Assembly (NCBI RefSeq): GCF_001877035.1
Contig: NZ_CP015756.1
Span: 3,463,001 to 3,527,000 of the forward strand
Reading direction: 5' to 3'
Length of the DNA stretch: 64,000 nucleotides
Source of the DNA: Clostridium estertheticum subsp. estertheticum
Lineage (GTDB): Bacteria > Bacillota > Clostridia > Clostridiales > Clostridiaceae
Each line of letters starts with the position of its first letter. Within the stretch, counting starts at the first letter, position 1. Both the position numbers and the translations under genes were made by a program. Positions 1 to 8,664 of the stretch are shown here, one piece after another. The notes under the pieces are model-generated. The model worked only from the letters and a program-made list of their open reading frames with translations, made no database searches and was not told the DNA's origin.

Positions 1-401
1 ATTAATGAATTAACAAAATCCACTGCTATGTTAGCAACCTCAATTCCTATACTTTTATATTCATATTGATATATAATGTAATGATGATTAACAGATATTT
101 CATGATTTTTTCCGTAACTTATATCTGAACCTATCATATTTTGAAGTGCTATTATTATATATTCAGTAATATTAGCTAAATAAGTTCCTTCTATGAGTCT
201 CTTTATAAATTCTCTATGCTCATCTATTCCAGACCTATGGGTATTAATCTTTTGTAACATACAAATTAATTTTTCATTAAAGTTATAGATATCTTTGCTA
301 GGAATTTTACTATATTCTTCTAAATCTAGGTTAAGTTTAATACATTTCTTGTGACAATATATATTTCTACCATTAAATATCCTAAAGTTAATTATTTTCA
401 T
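1..401 (-). CDS. cphA: Cyanophycin synthetase-like protein, N-terminal part (cut by window edge)
   Basis: The reading frame starts at the ATG at 401, which follows a GGGAGGAAA ribosome binding site, and runs off the left edge, so only about 133 N-terminal residues are visible. The product begins MKIINFRIFNGRNIY and contains HRSGIDEHREFIKRL followed by a stretch like GTYLANITEYIIIALQN. This is the pattern I associate with the N-terminal domain of clostridial CphA, the ATP-dependent Mur-ligase-like enzyme that polymerises Asp and Arg into cyanophycin. The ATP-grasp and Mur-ligase domains lie outside the window and cannot be checked. Some clostridia carry CphA-like proteins whose substrate is unknown. 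Confidence 0.7.
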   Translation of the reverse strand, partial: MKIINFRIFNGRNIYCHKKCIKLNLDLEEYSKIPSKDIYNFNEKLICMLQKINTHRSGIDEHREFIKRLIEGTYLANITEYIIIALQNMIGSDISYGKNHEISVNHHYIIYQYEYKSIGIEVANIAVDFVNSL

Positions 402-438
402 ATGCTTTCCTCCCAAGAAAAAATTTAATGCCTAGTGA

Positions 439-648
439 AACAAAAGATTTGACAGAACGGGAATTTCAAGCTTTCCTGCTTTCGATGATTTAAACTTTAC
501 AGCTGAAAAGGTAATGGTAAATTTAAAAAAATACTTAGAAGTTCTACTTTGTAAAATCTCTGATAAAAAAACGCTATGTACTCTTGTACCACTTGTTCTT
601 GATCACATGAATAGAGAAGAACTAAACTTGCAACAGTTTCTAAAATAA
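439..648 (+). pseudogene. Open-frame remnant of unknown gene
   Basis: The plus strand is open from 439 to a TAA at 646-648 but has no ATG near the start of the frame and no ribosome binding site. The readable part includes FPAFDDLNFTAEKVMVNLKK and ends DHMNREELNLQQFLK. The amphipathic, charged composition looks protein-like rather than random AT-rich DNA. I do not recognise the family. It may be the 3' relic of a decayed gene. Confidence 0.3.
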
Positions 649-752
649 AATCTCCTAATTGTGACCCTACAAAACCTAGGATTTAATTAGTATTGCAAGA
701 CACATATTATCTAACAAGTAACTGTAACATAATTTATTGTAATGTGAAAATT

Positions 753-785
753 AAATGGAGGAGCATAAGGCAAGCTCCTCCATTA
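753..785 (-). terminator. Rho-independent terminator
   Basis: A perfect stem (TGGAGGAGC paired with GCTCCTCCA) lies just downstream of the 63-aa gene on the minus strand, followed by a T-rich stretch. Confidence 0.8.
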
Positions 786-792
786 CCAAAAA

Positions 793-984
793 TTATTCCT
801 GATAATTTGAAATTGTAGTATTTGCATTTTGTAAAGCAGTATCTACGGAATTAAGAGTATTTTGAATTTGTTGTTTATTTTCAGGTTTTTCTACTGAATT
901 TAATGCATTATTTAAACAATTTTTAGCATCTTGAAGATGAGTTGTTACATCTTGAACATGTTGTTTAGCATTTTTAGTTTGCAT
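793..984 (-). CDS. Small hypothetical helical protein (63 aa)
   Basis: A complete 63-residue gene with a strong ribosome binding site (AGGGAGGTG) before the ATG and its own terminator. The product is rich in Asn, Gln, Lys and Thr with regularly spaced Leu, Val and Ile (for example HLQDAKNCLNNALNSVEK), which suggests one or two amphipathic helices. It has no signal peptide or membrane segment. The composition recalls small clostridial spore-associated or cytosolic helical proteins, but I do not recognise a family and assign no function. It is monocistronic. Confidence 0.65.
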   Translation of the reverse strand: MQTKNAKQHVQDVTTHLQDAKNCLNNALNSVEKPENKQQIQNTLNSVDTALQNANTTISNYQE

Positions 985-1133
985 TTAATTACACCTCCCT
1001 ATTTCTAAAAATATATATTATGAAATTAACTACAATAACAGTATCTGCATTTTAGTATAAAAAATACATAACAAACTAAATTAAATTATAGTTTTATATA
1101 AAACTATTAATCATTTTAAAAGGGACAAAAAAT

Positions 1134-1157
1134 AACACCAACAATTATGTCAGTGTT
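1134..1157 (-). terminator. Terminator of the metallophosphoesterase gene
   Basis: On the minus strand AACAC-TG-ACA pairs with TGT-TG-GTGTT around a TAAT loop, followed by ATTTTTTG. It lies about 50 bp past the metallophosphoesterase stop. Confidence 0.65.
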
Positions 1158-1203
1158 TATATATTAATATCATATTTATACTAGTTAAATCTAACATATA
1201 TTT

Positions 1204-2367
1204 TTATTTTTTAAAATTAAGATTAATTTCAACTATTTCAGATCGGCTTCCTATCCTAATTGGAGGTCCCCATGTTCCATAACCTGAAGATACAATAAAG
1301 TTCGAATTGTTTTTTTTCAGATAACCATAGTCTATTTCAAATATCAAATTTGTTATAAGATTTGCAGGAAATAACTGTCCTCGATGCGTATGTCCAGATA
1401 CCTGTAAATCAATCCCATTCTTTTGTGTATCAGCAAAATCTCTTGGCTGATGATCCATTAATATAAGAGGCCTCGACTTATCTAAATCCTTTATTATGTC
1501 TGATAGATCTTTTCTTTTAATTTTCGTCTGCGATTCCTGTGATATATCGTCGCGACCTATAACATAAAAACTATTATTTATTAAGATTGCTTTATCTCTC
1601 AGTACATTTATTCCGGAAGCCTTAAAAGTTTTAACAATATCCTCTACACTTCTGCCCATTTCATCATGGTTTCCAAGACAAGCATAAACTCCATATTTAC
1701 TTTTAAGTCTTTTAAAGTTATCACTCATATTTTGTTTTACAAAAGGCTCTAGACTACTATCAATTATATCTCCAGGTATTAGAACAATGTCTGGATTCAA
1801 TTCATTTATTTTATTAACCATCACAGTAAGCCTTTTATTATCTACTACAAGACCAAGGTGAATATCCGAAACCATAATAATCTTAAGTTTCTTTAAATCG
1901 CTAGATGTTTTATTTACATTCAAATCATATTTAGTTACTTTTGGGCTTCGAGCGCTCCAAGTACCATATACCATTAATCCTGATAAACACACAATTACAA
2001 CCATTGCTATTATTATTGACAAATTAGCAGTTTCATTTATATTCCTTGGAATAAATGAAATCTTACTATTTAAAAATCTTATTAAATCAATGATAGGCAA
2101 TAACAAAATAAGATAAAAAATTATCCCCATCCAATATGATCCCACAATATTCAATGAATTTAAAACTACAGAAGGAATATACGAAGACAATAACATACTT
2201 ACGATATATGCCGATGCTATTAGTCCAATTACTATCCAATATACTTTATTATTTAAAAACGAAATATGACTTCCTAAGTTTTGCCATCCCCTTAACCCTA
2301 TATAATAATTTATACCACCATATAAGAAAAGAAATAAAGCAATACCTAATAACATTAATTTGTTCAT
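1204..2367 (-). CDS. Membrane-anchored calcineurin-like metallophosphoesterase
   Basis: This is a 387-aa protein. The first ~140 residues hold about four hydrophobic membrane segments and the rest is a calcineurin-like phosphoesterase domain facing the cytoplasm or cell surface. The metal-binding blocks are present in order: SDIHLG near residue 168, PGDIID near 198, CLGNHDEMG near 230, a His in DHQPRDF, and SGHTHRGQ near 325. It resembles the YkuE/YpbG group of Firmicute phosphoesterases that act on lipid-linked or nucleotide phosphate esters; the substrate cannot be read from the sequence. The start is the ATG at 2367, 6 bp after GAGAGGTG. It appears monocistronic. Confidence 0.85.
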   Translation of the reverse strand: MNKLMLLGIALFLFLYGGINYYIGLRGWQNLGSHISFLNNKVYWIVIGLIASAYIVSMLLSSYIPSVVLNSLNIVGSYWMGIIFYLILLLPIIDLIRFLNSKISFIPRNINETANLSIIIAMVVIVCLSGLMVYGTWSARSPKVTKYDLNVNKTSSDLKKLKIIMVSDIHLGLVVDNKRLTVMVNKINELNPDIVLIPGDIIDSSLEPFVKQNMSDNFKRLKSKYGVYACLGNHDEMGRSVEDIVKTFKASGINVLRDKAILINNSFYVIGRDDISQESQTKIKRKDLSDIIKDLDKSRPLILMDHQPRDFADTQKNGIDLQVSGHTHRGQLFPANLITNLIFEIDYGYLKKNNSNFIVSSGYGTWGPPIRIGSRSEIVEINLNFKK

Positions 2368-2446
2368 TATACACCTCTCATTATCTTAATAAACATTCAT
2401 ACCTATTCTATAAATTAATTATCTATGTAAGCATCCTTTTTAATTT

Positions 2447-2620
2447 CTAACTCTTTGGTTTAAAATACTTTGTTATCAATTTATCTCCAATATATAATAT
2501 AATAAAAGCTGCGAGTATAAATGCCCATCCAAGTCTTTTCCAATATGTTAACGCTATAAAACTAACCAAACAGTACCAAATGGCCTGTAGAAAATAATAA
2601 TAAAGATTTTTTATTTTCAT
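2447..2620 (-). CDS. Small membrane protein (57 aa)
   Basis: A 57-residue gene with start ATG at 2618-2620 preceded by GGGAG. The product begins MKIKNLYYYFLQAIWYCLVS and continues with a second hydrophobic stretch around GWAFILAAFIILYIG. It therefore has two predicted membrane helices joined by the short basic turn YWKRLG and ends in a basic tail (KYFKPKS). I do not recognise the family. It sits between the metallophosphoesterase and HAD genes on the same strand and could be cotranscribed with either. Confidence 0.6.
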   Translation of the reverse strand: MKIKNLYYYFLQAIWYCLVSFIALTYWKRLGWAFILAAFIILYIGDKLITKYFKPKS

Positions 2621-2651
2621 AATATACTCCCTTATCTCAATATTTTAAATA

Positions 2652-3254
2652 CTATAATACCTTATATTCACTCAATTTTTTACGTAAATATTTTGAATTT
2701 ATGAAAAGTATGGCTTCAAAACCCAACTTCCTAGCACCTTCTATATTTTCAATTGTATCATCTATAAAAATGGATTCCTCTGCCTTAATTTTATATCTTT
2801 TTATTAATTTATTATAAATTTCTTTATCAGGTTTTATAAGCTGTTCCTTATATGAGAGGATTCCTCCATCAAAATATTCAAAAAATTTATATCGTTTAGT
2901 AACATCTTCGTATGCTAATAAATGAAAGTTAGATAAAAAATAAAGTTTATATCCATTATGTTTTAGTTCTTTTAAAACTTCTACAGTATCTTCAATTGGT
3001 GTAAGTAATTGATACCAATTATGCATTACCATCTTTATTAGTTCACTATTTTCTATGCTTCTGTGACATATTTCATTTACTGCTTCTTCTTGTGTAATTA
3101 TACCCCTATCAAGCATAACCCATTCTTTACTTGTGAATATTTCCGCATAAACTTCCTGAATTTTTGCTTTATCAGAAATTAGTGTTTTAAGATATATTAT
3201 TGGATTAAAATCTAATAATACGTTTCCTAAATCAAATACAATATTTTTAACCAT
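2652..3254 (-). CDS. HAD-family phosphatase (YihX-like)
   Basis: A 200-aa HAD-superfamily hydrolase of subfamily IA. The ATG at 3254 is chosen over an upstream in-frame codon because AAGGGGAT precedes it and it gives the usual N-terminus MVKNIVFDLGNVLLDF. Motif I is FDLGNVL, where the second Asp of DxD is replaced as in the YihX and epoxide-hydrolase-like group. Motif II is FLSNFH, motif III the Lys in IKPDKEIY, and motif IV the acidic pair in IFIDDTIENIEGA. Proteins like this dephosphorylate small sugar or nucleotide phosphates. The substrate is unknown. It is followed on the minus strand by the 57-aa membrane protein gene. Confidence 0.85.
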   Translation of the reverse strand: MVKNIVFDLGNVLLDFNPIIYLKTLISDKAKIQEVYAEIFTSKEWVMLDRGIITQEEAVNEICHRSIENSELIKMVMHNWYQLLTPIEDTVEVLKELKHNGYKLYFLSNFHLLAYEDVTKRYKFFEYFDGGILSYKEQLIKPDKEIYNKLIKRYKIKAEESIFIDDTIENIEGARKLGFEAILFINSKYLRKKLSEYKVL

Positions 3255-3301
3255 ACTTTTATATCCCCTTTTATGTGTATAATTATAAATTACAATAAAA
3301 A

Positions 3302-3325
3302 GGTCTAGCAATTACGCTAGGCCCT
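3302..3325 (-). terminator. Terminator of pyk
   Basis: On the minus strand GGCCTAGC pairs with GCTAGACC (one G-T pair), followed by TTTTT. It is 40 bp past the pyruvate kinase stop and lies just upstream of the HAD gene. Confidence 0.8.
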
Positions 3326-3364
3326 AAATACTTTAATAAATATACTACTAATCTGTTTTACATT

Positions 3365-4783
3365 TTAAACTTTTTGTATTTTCATCATATTAGTAGTACC
3401 AGATTCACCAACAGGTATTCCAGCTGCAATTATAACAACGTCTCCTTTTTTTATATATCCAGAAGCTAGGCTTTTTTTCACTGCATCAGCCATTAATTCG
3501 TCTGTTGAAGTTAACTTAATTGAAAGTATTGTCTGCACTCCAAAATTAATAGATAAACCTCTTGCAACTTGCTTGCTAGGTGTTACAGCAATAATCGGAC
3601 ACATTGGTCTATATTTGGATACTATTCTAGCAGTATGACCACTTTGCGTTGCTGTTATTATTGCAGATACATTTAATTTATCTGCTGTGTTACATGTAGC
3701 AAGGCTTATACCATCTGATATATTTTCAAGAACTTCATGATTTCTTTTATTTAAAGCGGCTCTAAAATCAATATTTGACTCTGCCTCAATGGCTATATTT
3801 GCCATCGTTAAAGCAGATTCCAATGGATATTTTCCATTAGCACTTTCACCACTAAGCATTATTGCATCGGTACCATCAAAAATAGCATTAGCTATGTCTG
3901 AAGCTTCTGCTCTAGTAGGTCTTGGATTTCTAATCATAGAATCTAACATTTGTGTTGCTGTTATAACAGGTTTACCTGCCTTATTACATTTATGAATTAT
4001 CATTTTTTGAACTATAGGAACCTTTTGAATTGGTATTTCAACACCCATATCTCCCCTGGCAACCATAATGCCATCAGAAGCCTCTATTATCGCATCTATG
4101 TTATCTACGCCTTCTTGTGTTTCAATTTTTGATATTATTTGGATATGTTCGCCACCATTTGCATTAAGTATATTTCTAACATCTGTTACATCGCCAGCTT
4201 TTCTTATAAAAGAAGCTGCTACGATATCAACCCCTTGTTCACATCCAAATATTAAATCTAATTTATCCTTGTCAGTTACGGCTGGAAGACCAATAGATAT
4301 ATTAGGAACATTTATTCCCTTATGATTTCCTATAAAACCAGAATTTAATGCTGTACAATTTATTTCAGTGCCCTCTATTGAATCAATCTTAAATTCAATA
4401 AGACCGTCATCCACAAGAAGTCTACCATTAGCCTTAAGATCTTTATAAAGCTCTGCATAAGAGACAGAACATCTCTCTTTGTTCCCAAGTATTTCTTTAC
4501 CACAACTAAAGATGAATTTTTGACCTTTGTCAATTGCTACAGTATCTCCCATAAAATCGTGTGTCCTAATCTTAGGTCCTTTTATATCAAGCATTATAGC
4601 AACAGATTTATTAAGTTCTTCCCTAAGACTTTTTATTAGGTCAATTTTTATTTTGTGATCCTCATGTGTACCATGTGAAAAATTAAGTCTAGTAACATTC
4701 ATTCCAATTTCCATGAGTTTTGTAAGTATTTCTTTACTGTCACTTGCAGGACCTATTGTGAAAATCATTTTTGTTTTTTGCAT
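3365..4783 (-). CDS. pyk: Pyruvate kinase
   Basis: A 472-residue pyruvate kinase, which converts phosphoenolpyruvate and ADP to pyruvate and ATP in glycolysis. Conserved blocks include MIFTIGPAS at the N-terminus, VTRLNFSHG, MLDIKGPKIR, the catalytic Lys region ISKIETQEGVDNID, the metal and substrate block MVARGDMGVEIP, and ITATQMLDSMIRNPRPTRAE. The length matches the short clostridial form, without the extra C-terminal PEP-utiliser domain found in bacilli. I place the start at ATG 4783 because the upstream TTG is too close to the GGGGAG ribosome binding site. It is monocistronic, with a strong terminator. Confidence 0.97.
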   Translation of the reverse strand: MQKTKMIFTIGPASDSKEILTKLMEIGMNVTRLNFSHGTHEDHKIKIDLIKSLREELNKSVAIMLDIKGPKIRTHDFMGDTVAIDKGQKFIFSCGKEILGNKERCSVSYAELYKDLKANGRLLVDDGLIEFKIDSIEGTEINCTALNSGFIGNHKGINVPNISIGLPAVTDKDKLDLIFGCEQGVDIVAASFIRKAGDVTDVRNILNANGGEHIQIISKIETQEGVDNIDAIIEASDGIMVARGDMGVEIPIQKVPIVQKMIIHKCNKAGKPVITATQMLDSMIRNPRPTRAEASDIANAIFDGTDAIMLSGESANGKYPLESALTMANIAIEAESNIDFRAALNKRNHEVLENISDGISLATCNTADKLNVSAIITATQSGHTARIVSKYRPMCPIIAVTPSKQVARGLSINFGVQTILSIKLTSTDELMADAVKKSLASGYIKKGDVVIIAAGIPVGESGTTNMMKIQKV

Positions 4784-4856
4784 AATCAATCTCCCCTTTA
4801 TTTTTTAAGTCTTATAATTTATTTATAACATATACTCTTCCCATTTACAATAATGT

Positions 4857-5651
4857 TTAGCCTTTCCTAATTTTCATTGTGTTAATTTTTGAAATAGCAT
4901 TCTTTAATCCTTCTATAATACAATTTTCATATTCTAAATATACTAATTGATTTTTGCCTATATTAAGACCAAATACATTCTTTAGATTTGTTGGAACAGA
5001 TAAATATATTGTTCTTTCTATTTCTAATTTCCACCCTATAGTGACTTCTTCCAAATCTTTTTCTGATAGTTTTATATTTGTAAATTGTTCTGGTAATTCT
5101 TTTGATGCATCATCTGTTAAATTTCCAATATTGTTTATTATATCTTCTTGTGTTAACTTATTATATCCCCTTTTTAAAATTTTTACATTGAAAATATTTC
5201 CAGCAAAAACAAGACCAAAATAAGTTAAGTCATTTAAGGAATAAATAAATATTTTCCTTCTACATTCTTCTATCCGAACCCCTGAACCAATAGCCGCGCA
5301 CATAAAATTACTAAGAATATATATATTGCTCCACTTAAATTTTGAAGCTTCCTCAACAATTGATGCTTTATTCTTTATGTCAGAAATCTCAAATGGGATA
5401 GCAATAACCAATCCGGGCCTAAATAATGATTTTTTAACATTGCTTAAGACGTAATTCAATAATTGCTCCATGGCATTAATATCATACCAATAGTTTTCAT
5501 TATTTATCGGATTAAATATATTGGGAAGTATTTCTCCTATAGATTTATCTATGAAAGTATTCTCTTTTTTTTCAAAAGCTCTTACTTTTCCATTTAACAA
5601 ATCAACACCTATATATCTTTTCCTCATAAAATTAATTATATTTTCTAGCAT
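4857..5651 (-). CDS. Divergent MreB/actin-like protein
   Basis: A 264-aa protein with only weak likeness to MreB/Mbl. The middle reads IAIPFEISDIKNKASIVEEA followed by NIYILSNFMCAAIGSGVRIE, which matches in spacing the MreB pattern of a Pro-containing strand, a helix, and the EPMAAAIGAG block, but the Glu-Pro is replaced. The phosphate-2 loop (usually DIGGGTTD) is IYSLNDLTYFG here, so the ATP-binding signature is lost. The N-terminus RYIGVDLLNGKVRAF keeps the shape of phosphate loop 1. At 264 aa it is shorter than MreB (about 340). It is probably a non-polymerising or non-ATPase relative. It lies downstream of the GGDEF gene with its own ribosome binding site (GAGGGAT). Confidence 0.6.
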   Translation of the reverse strand: MLENIINFMRKRYIGVDLLNGKVRAFEKKENTFIDKSIGEILPNIFNPINNENYWYDINAMEQLLNYVLSNVKKSLFRPGLVIAIPFEISDIKNKASIVEEASKFKWSNIYILSNFMCAAIGSGVRIEECRRKIFIYSLNDLTYFGLVFAGNIFNVKILKRGYNKLTQEDIINNIGNLTDDASKELPEQFTNIKLSEKDLEEVTIGWKLEIERTIYLSVPTNLKNVFGLNIGKNQLVYLEYENCIIEGLKNAISKINTMKIRKG

Positions 5652-5728
5652 TTATTATCCCTCTTTTCGTATAAAGTTTATATTAATATTGCCGACAATT
5701 GCATTGTTTTTATTTAGCTGATAATTAA

Positions 5729-5764
5729 AAAGTCCCGAATTACCTTTTGGTATTTCAAGACTTT
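5729..5764 (-). terminator. Terminator of the GGDEF/FIST operon
   Basis: On the minus strand AAAGTC...GACTTT flanks a near-perfect inner stem around ACCAAAAGGT, followed by TTTTTAATT, downstream of the GGDEF stop. Confidence 0.65.
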
Positions 5765-5825
5765 CAGAGACTCAGTAACATTACTATTCCCCATATACCA
5801 TAATTGAAATTCAGGCAACTGTATC

Positions 5826-6539
5826 TTATTTGAAAATACAAGCACAATTGCGGCGTTCCTTAGCCTGATAAAGTGCCATATCAGCTCTTTTAATAATCCT
5901 TTCTATGCTGTCCTCTTTCATGTACTCAGTAATCCCAAAACTACAAGTTAGATGTTTAGGTGTTCCAAAGTTATGGTTAGATACTTTTAATCGTATCCTC
6001 TCAGCCAATACATATCCATCATTTGCACTTGTATTTGGTAAAACAATAAAAAATTCTTCTCCTCCCCATCTTCCAATGTACTCAGTAGTACGAAGGCTAC
6101 ACTTCATCAGTTGAGCAAGTTCAAATAAAACTTGGTCACCAGCTTGATGTCCATATGTATCATTTACTAACTTGAACCAGTCAACATCGATTATAATAAC
6201 CGAAAAACTTATCTTATAACACTGTGCCTGAAGGTATTTTTCATTAAATATCTCGTTAATTTTTCTTCGGTTATATATCCGTGTAACTCCATCAGTGGTT
6301 GAAACTTCTTGAAGCTCCGCGTTCTTGGCAAGTAGTTCTAATCTTTTGAAGTCCAGTTCTTGATTCTTGACATCAAGCAAGTTCTTTTGTGCATCTAGCT
6401 TGTCTATACTAGAACGATAAACTAAATCATAATGATCCATTGCCTGCTCTATAAGTCTTCGGCTATGTTCCGAGCGTTGCAACTTTTTTTCCAAAATCGC
6501 TATTCGCCTAATCATAACATCTATATTATAATTCTCCAT
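5826..6539 (-). CDS. Diguanylate cyclase (GGDEF domain)
   Basis: A 237-aa soluble protein that should make cyclic di-GMP from two GTP. Residues 1-75 form a charged helical region likely to be a coiled coil (EKKLQRSEHSRRLIEQ and LDVKNQELDFKRLELL). The GGDEF domain follows with TDGVTRIYNRR, DVDWFKLVNDTYGHQAGD and the active-site signature GRWGGEEFFIVLP. The GGEEF motif is intact, so activity is expected. The inhibitory I-site position reads RTTE instead of RxxD, so feedback inhibition by c-di-GMP may be weak or absent. There is no membrane or PAS domain. The gene is 54 bp downstream of the FIST gene and is probably cotranscribed, so the FIST protein may supply the input. Confidence 0.92.
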   Translation of the reverse strand: MENYNIDVMIRRIAILEKKLQRSEHSRRLIEQAMDHYDLVYRSSIDKLDAQKNLLDVKNQELDFKRLELLAKNAELQEVSTTDGVTRIYNRRKINEIFNEKYLQAQCYKISFSVIIIDVDWFKLVNDTYGHQAGDQVLFELAQLMKCSLRTTEYIGRWGGEEFFIVLPNTSANDGYVLAERIRLKVSNHNFGTPKHLTCSFGITEYMKEDSIERIIKRADMALYQAKERRNCACIFK

Positions 6540-6593
6540 TCTTAATCTCCAGTCTATTTACTTTAACGACATTTCAGCTCCGAAGGAGATGAT

Positions 6594-7757
6594 TTAACCT
6601 AGCAATACAGTTACAAATGTTTCATTATGGAACTTATTTGTTAATTTATTTAAATTTGGACAAAACTCACCATAGGAATAAAATCCAACAAATTTTACAC
6701 TTTCCCCTATCTTTTCCTGAAGAATCTGGCACTCCTCTTTAGTTCGTGTTCCAAGTAGAACCCTTCGAGCTGAACAAGAGAAACATAATGCTATAACGGG
6801 TAATTTATTTGATGAAAATGTGCTAATCGCATGGTTGATTGAACTTTTAGCACCTGCCAAAATTGACTCACGGTTTACCATGGTAATACGGACTTTATAA
6901 CCAACCGGAACATTACCTAGATAGGTTATTGATCCAATGTTATCATCATAATTTTCGAAGCTAGTGCGCATAAAACAAAAATCACCCTTATCATCATATA
7001 CTGCAATTGGTAGTTCAAGGGTAGCCTTAACATTTTGGCCAAGAATATTACTATAGAATTCAAGTGCAGGCTTATGGTCGATTTCATAGATCACATTACC
7101 ATGCGATCTTGTTATAGTCCCCACATCACCCACTGGATGCCAACCACTGTCCATCCCGAAAGAAATATCAAATGATCCAGCTAAAAGTAAAAATGGAGAT
7201 ATATTTTGTGATGATGCTTTATTGTAAAACTGTTTAGAATCAGTAAATCTCCAACTATCTGCTGATATTCCACCCACAATTGGAAGTTTACCCTCTGTAA
7301 CTGTAGTTAGCTGTTGCATAACTGTCTCACCACTTGTTTTAATCACATCTGAAAATAATATACATAGGTTAGGATTCTGCCCTAATCTGGTAATAGACTC
7401 TGATAATACCTGACTACATTCTTTTCTCATATCTATTGCTGTATTATTGATAAAGCCAGAAACAATTTTTATTTCTTCAGATATAAATAATGTCAAAACT
7501 AATGAATCCTCTACATACTCACATTCTGAAGAAAATTCTCCATCTGTTGTACATCCAATGAGCTGTAACTCCGGCCATTTTTCATAAATTTTATCAAGTA
7601 CCAACTGATGATCAACGTCTATGCTGGCATAAAGAATTCCTGCCGTAGGGTGATGTTTATCAAGCTGAAGCTCACAATCTTCAATTAGTTCCTTAACCGC
7701 TAAAAATGAATCTAGTTCTATACTGTGAGCTATGGCTACAAAAAAATCTTTTTTCAT
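6594..7757 (-). CDS. FIST domain signal-transduction protein
   Basis: A 387-aa protein with a FIST N domain (about 30-215) and FIST C domain (about 225-370), a module found in sensor proteins and thought to bind small ligands such as amino acids. Typical features are LQLIGCTTDGEFSS, IVGGISADSW and the C-terminal region with ALCFSCSARRVLLG and GFYSYGEFCP. There is no signal peptide or output domain. The GGDEF gene follows it after 54 bp on the same strand, an association common for FIST proteins, so it is likely the sensory partner. The start ATG follows GGGGAGGAAC. Confidence 0.88.
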   Translation of the reverse strand: MKKDFFVAIAHSIELDSFLAVKELIEDCELQLDKHHPTAGILYASIDVDHQLVLDKIYEKWPELQLIGCTTDGEFSSECEYVEDSLVLTLFISEEIKIVSGFINNTAIDMRKECSQVLSESITRLGQNPNLCILFSDVIKTSGETVMQQLTTVTEGKLPIVGGISADSWRFTDSKQFYNKASSQNISPFLLLAGSFDISFGMDSGWHPVGDVGTITRSHGNVIYEIDHKPALEFYSNILGQNVKATLELPIAVYDDKGDFCFMRTSFENYDDNIGSITYLGNVPVGYKVRITMVNRESILAGAKSSINHAISTFSSNKLPVIALCFSCSARRVLLGTRTKEECQILQEKIGESVKFVGFYSYGEFCPNLNKLTNKFHNETFVTVLLG

Positions 7758-7834
7758 AAGTTCCTCCCCTATTCATCTACAATTCCATAAAATTCTTAAA
7801 ATTATAACATTATCTATCATAAATTACTTTTATT

Positions 7835-8518
7835 TCATCTTATTTTATCTACTTCAATTTCTATGTTTTGCATTTTTATATCTGTTGCTGCTATAATATC
7901 TGCACAATCTTTTAAATCATTTTTTATATGTATTGCAATGCCTTCCCCTTTTTTATAATATAACTTATGTTCTAAACTTGCCCAAAAATCCATAGCGATT
8001 GTTCTTATTTGTACTTCTACTCTTATGGGTTCTACATGATCCGAAAAAAATATAGGAATTTCCAAAACCATATGAAGGCTTCTATACCCATTAGGCTTTG
8101 GATTTTTTATATAGTCTTTCTCTTCAATTAAAGTAATATCCTCTTGCCTTTTAAGCATATCTGCGACCTTATATATATCACTAACGAAGGAACAAACAAC
8201 TCTTATCCCCGCTATATCATTGAAATTTTCCCTTGCCACTTTAATACTTGGTTTTAAATTTTTACGAGTAAGTTTGTCCATTATACTCTTAGGTGATTTA
8301 ACCCTAGATTTCATATATTCTATCGGATTTCTTTTCCCCTTTATTTTAAATTCATAATCTAAAATTTCAAGTTTAGTACTAACTTCCTTTATAGCACAAC
8401 TATAAATCATTATAAGTTCCTCTATTTCTTCTATTTTGCCTTCCATATCGCTTGGAGATACTGCTTTATCTATTATTTGCTCAAAGAATACTTTATCTGT
8501 TTTTGTGGATTTACCCAT
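7835..8518 (-). CDS. relQ: Small alarmone synthetase (RelQ/YjbM-like GTP pyrophosphokinase)
   Basis: A 227-aa stand-alone (p)ppGpp synthetase, transferring pyrophosphate from ATP to GDP or GTP. It carries only the RelA/SpoT synthetase domain: DIAGIRVVCSFVSDIYKVAD, the substrate loop KPNGYRSLHMVLEIP and VEVQIRTIAMDFWASLEHKL. It lacks the HD hydrolase and TGS domains, which marks the small RelQ/RelP group. The charged N-terminal ~60 residues and C-terminal helix (MQNIEIEVDK) would allow tetramer formation. The start ATG follows AAAAGGAGC. It is separate from the FIST-GGDEF pair but transcribed the same way. Confidence 0.92.
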   Translation of the reverse strand: MGKSTKTDKVFFEQIIDKAVSPSDMEGKIEEIEELIMIYSCAIKEVSTKLEILDYEFKIKGKRNPIEYMKSRVKSPKSIMDKLTRKNLKPSIKVARENFNDIAGIRVVCSFVSDIYKVADMLKRQEDITLIEEKDYIKNPKPNGYRSLHMVLEIPIFFSDHVEPIRVEVQIRTIAMDFWASLEHKLYYKKGEGIAIHIKNDLKDCADIIAATDIKMQNIEIEVDKIR

Positions 8519-8582
8519 GAATGTTTTGCTCCTTTTCGTCTAATTATGATATCAATAGCTGCTAAAACCACTTTTTCATGGA

Positions 8583-8664
8583 TTAAATCATTCTTCCATA
8601 AGCAGGATTTTCTTCAATTATACCATTAAATAACCATATATCTTGAAGTACAATAATAAAATCA
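8583..8664 (-). pseudogene. Scar of an ABC exporter gene (Q-loop fragment)
   Basis: The minus strand translates as VLQDIWLFNGIIEENPAYGR just upstream of the LysR promoter region. This is nearly the same as the Q-loop region of the intact exporter 1.7 kb away, VLQDTWLFCGTIKENIAYGK. The fragment ends in a stop after GRMI and is open at its 5' side only as far as the shared promoter element. It is too short to function. I read it as the remains of a second exporter gene that was once divergent from the LysR gene. Confidence 0.75.
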
